DNA of 7,631 nt from Clostridiales bacterium (lineage in GTDB: Bacteria; Bacillota; Clostridia; Monoglobales; Monoglobaceae). The stretch covers positions 1 to 7,631 of the forward strand of contig JAEDLZ010000067.1 in the NCBI GenBank assembly GCA_016303265.1, given 5' to 3'. Shown piece by piece: positions 1 to 5,156 of the stretch. The position numbers were made by a program, and so were the translations under genes. A model generated the notes under the pieces. That model had not been told where the DNA came from and searched no databases. It saw only the letters and a list, made by a program, of their open reading frames with translations. Every line of letters begins with the position of its first letter. Position 1 is the stretch's first letter.

Positions 1-289
1 CATGAAGCAATGTGTCCCACCATAAAAATCTGCCGTAAAAATCCAGCACCGTTCCCAAAATCTGCGCAGCAAATATAAAGAGAATCAACGCAGTCTTAAT
101 TTCAATACAAAGCTCTATCCTAAAAACCTTTTTAAGGGCAGTATCATAAAATGTAAGCAGCATGGTTACCGCTAAAATTCCCAGATTACCGTAATCTTTT
201 TTATGCAGCAAAACCGCCGCCAGTATTACAATTATTATTCGTACTGTATTCGTTATTATTCCGTATGAATATTTTAACCCGTTTTTCAT
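1..289 (-). CDS. Multipass membrane protein, N-terminal part (possible YjdF/DUF2238-like), cut by window edge
   Basis: Reading the minus strand from an ATG at 289 gives 96 open codons that run off the window. The fragment begins MKNGLKYSYG and has three hydrophobic stretches, at about residues 10-28, 33-50 and 67-85, so it should be an integral membrane protein. It ends in an aromatic stretch, DFYGRFLWWDTLLH. A 'WWD..LH' motif after the first membrane segments resembles uncharacterised bacterial membrane proteins of the YjdF/DUF2238 type. That assignment is from memory of the motif, not a search. The start is supported by an AGAGG sequence 8 bases upstream. It lies 18 bases after the radC stop in the same direction, so it is probably co-transcribed. 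The rest of the gene is outside the window and no function can be assigned. Confidence 0.7.
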   Translation of the reverse strand, partial: MKNGLKYSYGIITNTVRIIIVILAAVLLHKKDYGNLGILAVTMLLTFYDTALKKVFRIELCIEIKTALILFIFAAQILGTVLDFYGRFLWWDTLLH

Positions 290-307
290 ATATTTTGCCT
301 CTGCCAA

Positions 308-979
308 TTAAAACATATATTCAAATATGCTCATAGCTTCGCCGCCTGCCACAACGATACTGTCGTAAAGCTTGACGCCGATTGCCTCAAGCGCTCTTTC
401 AATAGCCTCCGTGCAGGCTCTGTCGCTCAGGGACGGCGACGCAGTCCCGCCGGGATGATTATGGGCGATTATAACGGAATGTGCGCCGTTTCGCAGCGCT
501 CTTGCCGCCACATTACGGGCATATACTTTGACTTCATCGGTTGTACCCTCGCCCATTTTATTAAATTTTATAATTCCTCCGGTTGAGGTCAGGCTTATCA
601 TATAGAACTGCTCCGTCACCTTCCCGTAAAAAAGTGTTTTAACATATTCAAGAGCGTCCTTGCGGCTTGCTATCTTATTCTCGGAAAATTTTAAGCTCCG
701 CTCAACAATGCCCAGAACATCAGGCAGATTATGAATAAACACCGCCGCTCTGTAGCCCACACCGTCAATTTTACGAAGCTCGTCAATATCCGCCTTTAAG
801 ACATTGCCTATTCCGCCGAATTCCAGACACAGCTTCCGTGCAATTTCATTGGTGTTGCCTCTGGGAATAACGGCAAACAAAAGCTGTTCCAACACCTCAT
901 GCTCGGGGAGATTTTCAAGTCCGCTGCTCTCCGCCTTCATATCAATTCTCTGTCTGTGATTATCGTGCAAGCCTTTCAT
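308..979 (-). CDS. radC: RadC-family JAMM/MPN+ domain protein
   Basis: RadC-family (UPF0758) protein of 223 residues from the preferred start. Residues about 1-90 hold the helical N-terminal region with a helix-hairpin-helix-like segment (KIDGVGYRAA, 70-79), typical of DNA-binding repair proteins. Residues about 100-223 hold the JAMM/MPN+ metalloprotease-like domain: E123, then H173-x-H175-P and S183-x-x-D186 form the expected zinc-site set. The family's biological role is not settled; the old DNA-repair label is doubtful. The opening 'HDNHRQR...HEVLEQLLF' is the form common in Clostridia. The frame is open to an ATG at 1018, but that codon has no ribosome binding site. The ATG at 979 has GGAG 6 bases upstream and GGAGG 13 bases upstream, and gives a normal family length. 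An ATG at 991 directly abuts the GGAGG and is unlikely. The upstream small ORF stops one base before this start, suggesting coupled translation. Confidence 0.9.
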   Translation of the reverse strand: MKGLHDNHRQRIDMKAESSGLENLPEHEVLEQLLFAVIPRGNTNEIARKLCLEFGGIGNVLKADIDELRKIDGVGYRAAVFIHNLPDVLGIVERSLKFSENKIASRKDALEYVKTLFYGKVTEQFYMISLTSTGGIIKFNKMGEGTTDEVKVYARNVAARALRNGAHSVIIAHNHPGGTASPSLSDRACTEAIERALEAIGVKLYDSIVVAGGEAMSIFEYMF

Positions 980-980
980 T

Positions 981-1139
981 TTATTCTCCATTCCTCCGCC
1001 TTGCGTCGGCACAAGCATATATTAAGCAGCTTCTGACTGCATGGCAAAAGCGATAAGAGGTAAAATCATCCGTATACTTTTCCCGCCTGAGCCGGCAAAA
1101 CTTATTTCGATAATCAAATTTTCTTAAATGATTTTTCAT
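981..1139 (-). CDS. Small basic cysteine-containing protein, 52 residues, unrecognised
   Basis: I do not recognise this protein. The frame runs from ATG at 1139 to TAA at 983-981, beginning MKNHLRKFDY and ending ARRRNGE. It has 10 Arg and 4 Lys against 6 Asp/Glu, so it is strongly basic. It carries four cysteines (15, 32, 38, 43) with His33 beside Cys32. There is no signal peptide or clear membrane segment. The gene evidence is contextual. AGGAGG lies 5 bases before the ATG, the ATG overlaps the rluD stop (ATGA), and the TAA ends one base before the preferred radC start. It fills what would otherwise be an unusually long gap in a tightly packed operon. The AGGAGG also encodes two Arg codons of RluD, and the last codons overlap the radC ribosome binding site. 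It may be a real small protein, or a short leader whose translation feeds radC. A chance frame cannot be excluded. Confidence 0.55.
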   Translation of the reverse strand: MKNHLRKFDYRNKFCRLRREKYTDDFTSYRFCHAVRSCLIYACADARRRNGE

Positions 1140-2053
1140 ATTGCCCTCCTTCTGAGTTTATCAAGAACCTCCTGAAAATAATCCGGGACATCACGCATAA
1201 ATTCCATATATTCGCCGCTTTCCGGGTGAATAAACCCAATTCGGCAGGCGTGAAGAAGCTGACCTTTAAGATTAAATTTATCCTTTATCCCGTAAGTCTT
1301 GTCCCCAACAATCGGATGCCCGTTTTTGGACATATGGACTCTTATCTGGTGGGTTCTCCCCGTTTCAAGGCGACAGCTTATATATGTGTACCCCGAAAAC
1401 CGTTCTATCACCCTCCAATGGGTAACGGCGCTTCGGGAATTTTTGTCGGTTATTGTCATTTTTTTGCGGTCAGAGGGGTGCCTTCCGATTGGCGCATCTA
1501 TTGTTCCGCTGTCCGATTTTATATTTCCGTGAACCAGCGCACGGTACTCCCTGGTCAGGCTGTGAGCCTTTATTTGCTCTGAAAGCGACCTATGCGCCGT
1601 ATCGTTTTTTGCCACAAGCAAAAGGCCGCTGGTGTCCTTATCTATTCTGTGAAGAATCCCCGGCCGCTTCTCGCCGTTTATTCCGGACAAGGTATCCGGG
1701 CAGTAATGCAGCAACGCATTAACAAGCGTTCCCGAATAATTTCCTGCGGCGGGATGGACAACCATTCCCTGAGGCTTATTCACAACAAGCATACAGCTGT
1801 CCTCATACACAATATCAAGAGGGATATTCTCCGCCTCAATATCAATCTCCCGAGCCTTCGGAACGGCAATTTCAACCCAATCGCCTGTTTTCGGCCTGTA
1901 ATTCGGCTTAACTACGCTGCCCGCAACAGTGACATTTCCGTCTTCTATAAGTTTCTGAATCCTTGACCTGGTATAATCCTCTAATTTTTCGGCAAGGTAC
2001 TTGTCTATTCTTAAATTTCGGGTATCTTCAATCTGAAAACTTAAAGTTTCCAT
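1136..2053 (-). CDS. rluD: 23S rRNA pseudouridine synthase, RluA/RluD family
   Basis: Cytoplasmic pseudouridine synthase that isomerises uridines in structured RNA, most likely 23S rRNA; the exact target sites cannot be read from sequence. It has 305 residues, the usual length. Residues about 14-62 are an S4 RNA-binding domain (RIDKYLAEKLEDYTRSRIQK). The catalytic domain follows, with HRIDKDTSGLL at 135-145; D138 in HRID is the expected catalytic aspartate. Further family motifs are NKPQGMVVHP (92-101) and TGRTHQIRVH (231-240). The B. subtilis counterpart in this position is ylyB. The frame opens at a TTG at 2059, but the ATG at 2053 has AGAGG 7 bases upstream, whereas the TTG nearly touches that site. 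The start is 2 bases after the lspA stop, so the two are probably translationally coupled. The stop TGA overlaps the ATG of the following small ORF. Confidence 0.95.
   Translation of the reverse strand: METLSFQIEDTRNLRIDKYLAEKLEDYTRSRIQKLIEDGNVTVAGSVVKPNYRPKTGDWVEIAVPKAREIDIEAENIPLDIVYEDSCMLVVNKPQGMVVHPAAGNYSGTLVNALLHYCPDTLSGINGEKRPGILHRIDKDTSGLLLVAKNDTAHRSLSEQIKAHSLTREYRALVHGNIKSDSGTIDAPIGRHPSDRKKMTITDKNSRSAVTHWRVIERFSGYTYISCRLETGRTHQIRVHMSKNGHPIVGDKTYGIKDKFNLKGQLLHACRIGFIHPESGEYMEFMRDVPDYFQEVLDKLRRRAI
1145..1150 (-). promoter_or_regulatory. Perfect Shine-Dalgarno (AGGAGG) inside the rluD 3' end
   Basis: AGGAGG on the minus strand, 5 bases before the ATG at 1139. It doubles as two Arg codons close to the RluD C-terminus. 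No other start codon sits at a usable distance downstream of it, so it supports the small ORF at 981-1139 rather than radC, whose start is about 165 bases further on. Confidence 0.6.
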
Positions 2054-2055
2054 AA

Positions 2056-2514
2056 TCAATCCTCTTTTTTATTCTTATCAAAAAATATAATATATATCAC
2101 AATGAGGGCTGCACCCACACACACTGCGCAGTCGGCAATGTTGAAAATCGGAAAGTCTATGAACTCCGCACAAATAAAGTCGATTACTCCCTCAGGATAG
2201 AATATTCTGTCAATCATATTTCCCACGGCGCCCGAAAGCATAAGCGCAACGCCTGTATTGCATACGGGATGAATACTGCCGTGTTTTATTATAAGCACGG
2301 CTGTAACCGCTATAACAATCACCGTTACGGTTATAAAAAGCCACCGCTGATTTTGCAGCAGCCCCCATGCCATTCCCTTATTTCTTATATAGTTCAGGGA
2401 AAGAATGCCGCTTATTATTTCTATTTTCTGTCCCGGCTGCATAAGGGATTTGACCGCCCATTTCGATGCAAAATCCGCAGCCAGCGCCAATATCCCGATT
2501 ATCGCGTATATCAT
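2056..2514 (-). CDS. lspA: Lipoprotein signal peptidase (signal peptidase II)
   Basis: Integral membrane aspartyl protease that cleaves the signal peptide of prolipoproteins after diacylglyceryl modification of the lipobox cysteine. It has 152 residues with four predicted membrane helices (about 2-20, 58-76, 86-102, 127-145). The conserved D14 and K18 lie in the first helix (ADFASK). GNMIDR at 98-103 is the family motif. The catalytic aspartates are D112 in VIDFI and D128 in FNIAD. Length and motif order are normal. A GAGGGTGG stretch a few bases upstream of the ATG at 2514 serves as ribosome binding site. The gene follows divIVA by 59 bases that hold an inverted repeat. In B. subtilis ileS lies between divIVA and lspA; it is absent here. 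Confidence 0.96.
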   Translation of the reverse strand: MIYAIIGILALAADFASKWAVKSLMQPGQKIEIISGILSLNYIRNKGMAWGLLQNQRWLFITVTVIVIAVTAVLIIKHGSIHPVCNTGVALMLSGAVGNMIDRIFYPEGVIDFICAEFIDFPIFNIADCAVCVGAALIVIYIIFFDKNKKED

Positions 2515-2534
2515 AAATCCACCCTCATATACTC

Positions 2535-2568
2535 AAAAATGTTCAGAAATAAATTCCTGAACATTTTT
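2535..2568 (-). terminator. Inverted repeat between divIVA and lspA, likely intrinsic terminator or attenuator
   Basis: A perfect 12-base inverted repeat, AAAAATGTTCAG and CTGAACATTTTT, separated by a 10-base loop. On the minus strand the stem begins 5 bases after the divIVA stop codon and ends in a run of T, the form of a Rho-independent terminator. The matching A run on the other side makes it potentially bidirectional. The GC-rich core is short, so termination may be partial. Only 20 bases separate it from the lspA start, which leaves no obvious room for a separate lspA promoter. Read-through with attenuation is therefore as plausible as full termination. Confidence 0.7.
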
Positions 2569-2573
2569 AATTT

Positions 2574-3200
2574 TTACTCTGCCGCCACATACTCCCCGTT
2601 CTCATTTAAAACCAGCTTGGGAAGCTCCATCGTGACCCGCTCCAAAGTTTTTAATATGTCCGATACATCGTCAGACTTGTCCTCCGGCGCCGGAGTCTTA
2701 TCGGTTTTCGTCTGCTCCTCCGCCTTTTTTTCCTCCGCCGCTTTAACGCTCGGGTCGGCCATTGCAAACTCCTTGACTATGCTGAGCTGTGAGGTTAAAA
2801 GAGAAATAATTCTTGTTCGGAAAATCTCAACATTCCGACGCATTTCCTCGTACTCAAAATTCACTTTTGTTACTTCCTTGCCTGCGTCGTTTATAATCTC
2901 CGACGCACGGTTCTGTGCGTCCTTTATAATGTTATCCGCCTTTGCGTAGGCGTTTTTCTTGACCTCCTCGCCTGCATTCTGGGCAACTATTATCGCCTGC
3001 TGCAAGGTGTCCTCCATTGCCTTATACTGTCTTATTGCTTCGGATAGCGTTGATATTTTATCCTTTGCCGCAAGGCTCTCCTTATACAGCTTTTCATAAT
3101 CTCTTGCAACCTCGCTGATAAATTCATCAACTTCTTCCTTATTGTAGCCTCTCATCTGTTTTGTAAACTTTTTTTCTTCAACTTCAAGCGGCATCAGCAT
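2574..3200 (-). CDS. divIVA: DivIVA-family polar/septal scaffold protein
   Basis: DivIVA-domain protein that recognises curved membrane at division septa and poles and recruits partners. It has 208 residues from the preferred start. Residues about 4-40 are the membrane-targeting N-terminal domain, with the hallmark FTKQMRGYNKEEVDEF (12-27). The rest to about residue 145 is heptad-like, charged coiled coil. The tail (about 150-180) is an acidic, Lys/Glu/Pro-rich linker followed by a short helical segment. At the position of B. subtilis F17, which inserts into the membrane next to R18, this protein has Met (M16, then R17). The frame opens at a GTG at 3209, but that codon lies inside the AGGAGGTG sequence. 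The ATG at 3200 is 8 bases after AGGAGG and is preferred; the ATG at 3194 is a less likely alternative. The ribosome binding site overlaps the ylmH stop codon. DivIVA closes the division cluster here. Confidence 0.95.
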   Translation of the reverse strand: MLMPLEVEEKKFTKQMRGYNKEEVDEFISEVARDYEKLYKESLAAKDKISTLSEAIRQYKAMEDTLQQAIIVAQNAGEEVKKNAYAKADNIIKDAQNRASEIINDAGKEVTKVNFEYEEMRRNVEIFRTRIISLLTSQLSIVKEFAMADPSVKAAEEKKAEEQTKTDKTPAPEDKSDDVSDILKTLERVTMELPKLVLNENGEYVAAE

Positions 3201-3208
3201 GGCGCCCA

Positions 3209-3214
3209 CCTCCT
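3209..3214 (-). promoter_or_regulatory. Shine-Dalgarno of divIVA, overlapping the ylmH stop codon
   Basis: AGGAGG on the minus strand, 8 bases before the ATG at 3200. Its first bases are part of the ylmH TAG stop (3215-3213). This spacing decides the start in favour of 3200 over the GTG at 3209, which overlaps the site itself. Confidence 0.8.
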
Positions 3215-3971
3215 AAATGTATTTTTCAACTGTTACGCTGAATCTTCCTTTCTTGGTAACTCCGCCTATACGGCTGACCTTAAATCTGCCCTTTCCTTTT
3301 ACGGAAATTACATCATCCTCTTTAAGGCCTTTTGAAACATTTTCCGTTTCTTCCCAGTTGACGCTTACTGCGCCGCCCGTTATGTATTCCGCAGCCTTGG
3401 CTCTCGAGGTTTTGCAGGCAACCGATAAAACAGAGTCCAGCCTTATCCCCGCAACCGTTCCGGATATTACTTCCGTCTTTTTCGGCGGAATCTCTATATC
3501 TTTAACATCCGCAATTTCAATTTTAACTCCGTCACGACCGATTCTGTCAAGATTTGACAAAATATAGGGTGCAATTTCTCTGCGGACAAATATCAGACAG
3601 CGACCTACCAAAACCAGTATATCGCCCACCATTTCACGCTTTATACCAAGCCCCATAAGACTTCCCAAAAAATCGCGGTGCGTCAGATTTTCAAGGTTTC
3701 GTCCCGTAATGCTGAGCAAGGCTGTTTCGTCCCGAACCGCACTATCGTCAATATATTCCGGAACCGCGGCAAACAGCGTTCTTTCCGCCTCGGCATAGCC
3801 TCCGAAATATATAATTCTTCCACCTTGGGGTCTGTCCGCATTCTTTTGCAGGAAAACCCTCTCCGCAGGGGTCAGAAACCCTACTGTCTTGACCATATAT
3901 TTTTCTTCGGAAATTTTCACCGCATCGTTTGCCCGCCGCAGCAGCAAATAAAGCTCATCATTTGCAGTCAT
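3213..3971 (-). CDS. ylmH: YlmH-family S4-domain RNA-binding protein
   Basis: YlmH family, 252 residues, a normal length. The N-terminal two thirds is the family-specific region, with FLTPAERVFL near 32-41 and THRDFLGSLMGLGIKREMVGDI at about 97-118. The C-terminal S4 RNA-binding domain spans about 176-233 (RLDSVLSVACKTSRAKA, then ISVKGKGRFKV). YlmH is encoded in the division cluster of many Gram-positives, and in B. subtilis it has been linked to ribosome-associated quality control through binding of large-subunit complexes. Whether it also acts in division is not clear. The ATG at 3971 is 2 bases after the sepF stop and has no convincing ribosome binding site of its own, so translation is probably coupled to sepF. 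In B. subtilis the membrane protein gene ylmG lies between sepF and ylmH; there is no room for it here. Confidence 0.93.
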   Translation of the reverse strand: MTANDELYLLLRRANDAVKISEEKYMVKTVGFLTPAERVFLQKNADRPQGGRIIYFGGYAEAERTLFAAVPEYIDDSAVRDETALLSITGRNLENLTHRDFLGSLMGLGIKREMVGDILVLVGRCLIFVRREIAPYILSNLDRIGRDGVKIEIADVKDIEIPPKKTEVISGTVAGIRLDSVLSVACKTSRAKAAEYITGGAVSVNWEETENVSKGLKEDDVISVKGKGRFKVSRIGGVTKKGRFSVTVEKYI

Positions 3972-3973
3972 TC

Positions 3974-4441
3974 TTAATTATTCCAGGGAAAAATGCCTTT
4001 ATTGCGGAGTTCATCCTTAAAATCGCCCATAATTCCCACATTATAGGGCGTTATGATAAATATTCCGTTTGAAACCTTTTGAATATTCCCGTCAAGAGCA
4101 TAAACTGCGCCGCTTAAAAAGTCAACAATCCTTCTTGCCACATCCTTTTCAACAAATTCAAGATTCATAACAACGGGTTTCTTACTCTTTAAGTGGTTCG
4201 CAATATCGCGGGCGTCGTCAAAGCTCTCCGGCTGCATAACAACCAGCTTAAGCTGTGCCGTTGTATGAATTTTAACAACCTTGTTCTTCTTGCCGTCCGC
4301 GGTATATTCGCTGTCCATCTCGGTCTTATTGCCTCTTACCGGGTTTTTTTCCTCCGCTGTTTCTTCCTCGAAAAACTCATCGTCAAAATCATCGTCGGCG
4401 TTAAACCCAATCATTGTTAAAAGCTTGTTTACAAAACTCAT
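3974..4441 (-). CDS. sepF: SepF, FtsZ-binding cell division protein
   Basis: SepF is a cytoplasmic protein that binds the FtsZ C-terminal tail, forms rings or arcs and tethers the Z-ring to the membrane. It has 155 residues. Residues 1-13 (MSFVNKLLTMIGF) form a short amphipathic membrane-binding helix. An acidic, probably disordered linker follows (about 14-55, with runs of Asp and Glu). The globular SepF domain covers about 56-138, with VARRIVDFLSGAVYALDGNI (101-120) and the conserved glycines G111, G118 and G126, then GIFIITPYNVGI (126-137). GGAGG lies 7 bases before the ATG at 4441. There are 34 bases between the yggS stop and this start, in which I see no clear promoter. SepF and DivIVA are encoded together here without FtsA or FtsZ in the window. 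Confidence 0.95.
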   Translation of the reverse strand: MSFVNKLLTMIGFNADDDFDDEFFEEETAEEKNPVRGNKTEMDSEYTADGKKNKVVKIHTTAQLKLVVMQPESFDDARDIANHLKSKKPVVMNLEFVEKDVARRIVDFLSGAVYALDGNIQKVSNGIFIITPYNVGIMGDFKDELRNKGIFPWNN

Positions 4442-4475
4442 TGCAATACCTCCAAAAATATATTAAATTTGATTA

Positions 4476-5156
4476 TTATCTCGCTCCGAAAATTCCCGTG
4501 CCGACTCGGACCATAGTAGCGCCCTCCTCCACGGCAATCTCATAATCCCCCGACATTCCCATAGACAGCTCTCTCATGTCAATCCCCGGAATCTGCCGGC
4601 TGCGGATTTCCTCGGAAAGTTTTTTAAGACCTCCGAAAATTCTGCGCAGCTCAACTTCGGCCGCCTCTTTCGGCGCCATTGTCATAAGCCCCTCTGCTTT
4701 AATATTTTCAAAACGGCTTATCTCCCCGCAAAGAGGAATTGCCTCAGCCGGGGTTATCCCGAATTTGCTCTCCTCGCCGGAAATATTTATTTCAAGCAGA
4801 ATTTTCTGCACCTTACCGATTTTTTTCGCCTGCTTATCTATTTCCTTTGCCAGTTCCAAACTGTCCACGGAATGGATAAGCTCCGCCTTATCCACAATAT
4901 ACTTAACCTTATTTTTCTGCAAATGCCCGATTAAGTGCCAACGGACATTTTCAATCTTATCATACTTTTCCAGAACCTCCTGAACACGGTTCTCGCCAAG
5001 CTCACATATTCCGCAATCAACGCCTTCCTTTATAAGCTCAACAGGCTTTGTTTTTGAAACTCCGATAAGCGTGATTTCGCTTTCGTTCCTATTTGCCCGC
5101 TTTGCCGCAGCGCTTATGCGTTTTCTGACATTCTCAACATTTTCTCTGACGCTCAT
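4476..5156 (-). CDS. yggS: YggS/PROSC-family pyridoxal phosphate-binding protein
   Basis: Member of the YggS/YlmE/PROSC family, a single-domain alanine-racemase-like TIM barrel that binds pyridoxal 5'-phosphate and keeps vitamin B6 and amino acid pools balanced; no robust enzyme activity is known. It has 226 residues, the usual length. K35 in LIGVSKTKP is the expected Schiff-base lysine. GENRVQE (54-60) and WHLIGHLQKNK (73-83) are family signatures. The C-terminal SMGMSGDYEIAVEEG and VRVGTGIFG segments (198-224) form the phosphate-binding site. It occupies the position of ylmE just before sepF in B. subtilis. Its ATG shares the A of the preceding TAA (TAATG) and its ribosome binding site is weak, which suggests coupling to the adaptor gene upstream. 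Confidence 0.95.
   Translation of the reverse strand: MSVRENVENVRKRISAAAKRANRNESEITLIGVSKTKPVELIKEGVDCGICELGENRVQEVLEKYDKIENVRWHLIGHLQKNKVKYIVDKAELIHSVDSLELAKEIDKQAKKIGKVQKILLEINISGEESKFGITPAEAIPLCGEISRFENIKAEGLMTMAPKEAAEVELRRIFGGLKKLSEEIRSRQIPGIDMRELSMGMSGDYEIAVEEGATMVRVGTGIFGAR

Noticed and set aside
1226..1966. Several plus-strand frames opposite rluD
   Set aside because: They overlap one another and lie entirely within the conserved RluD coding region, with no ribosome binding site or recognisable motif; they are shadows.
2269..2949. A 226-codon open frame on the plus strand opposite lspA and divIVA
   Set aside because: It spans two well-identified genes and the hairpin between them, and its translation resembles no family I know. 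It has the Ser/Phe-rich composition expected from the reverse of real coding sequence.
4442..4475. A possible promoter in the AT-rich gap before sepF (TAATAT near 4460)
   Set aside because: No acceptable -35 hexamer lies 16-18 bases upstream, and AT-rich gaps give such matches by chance.
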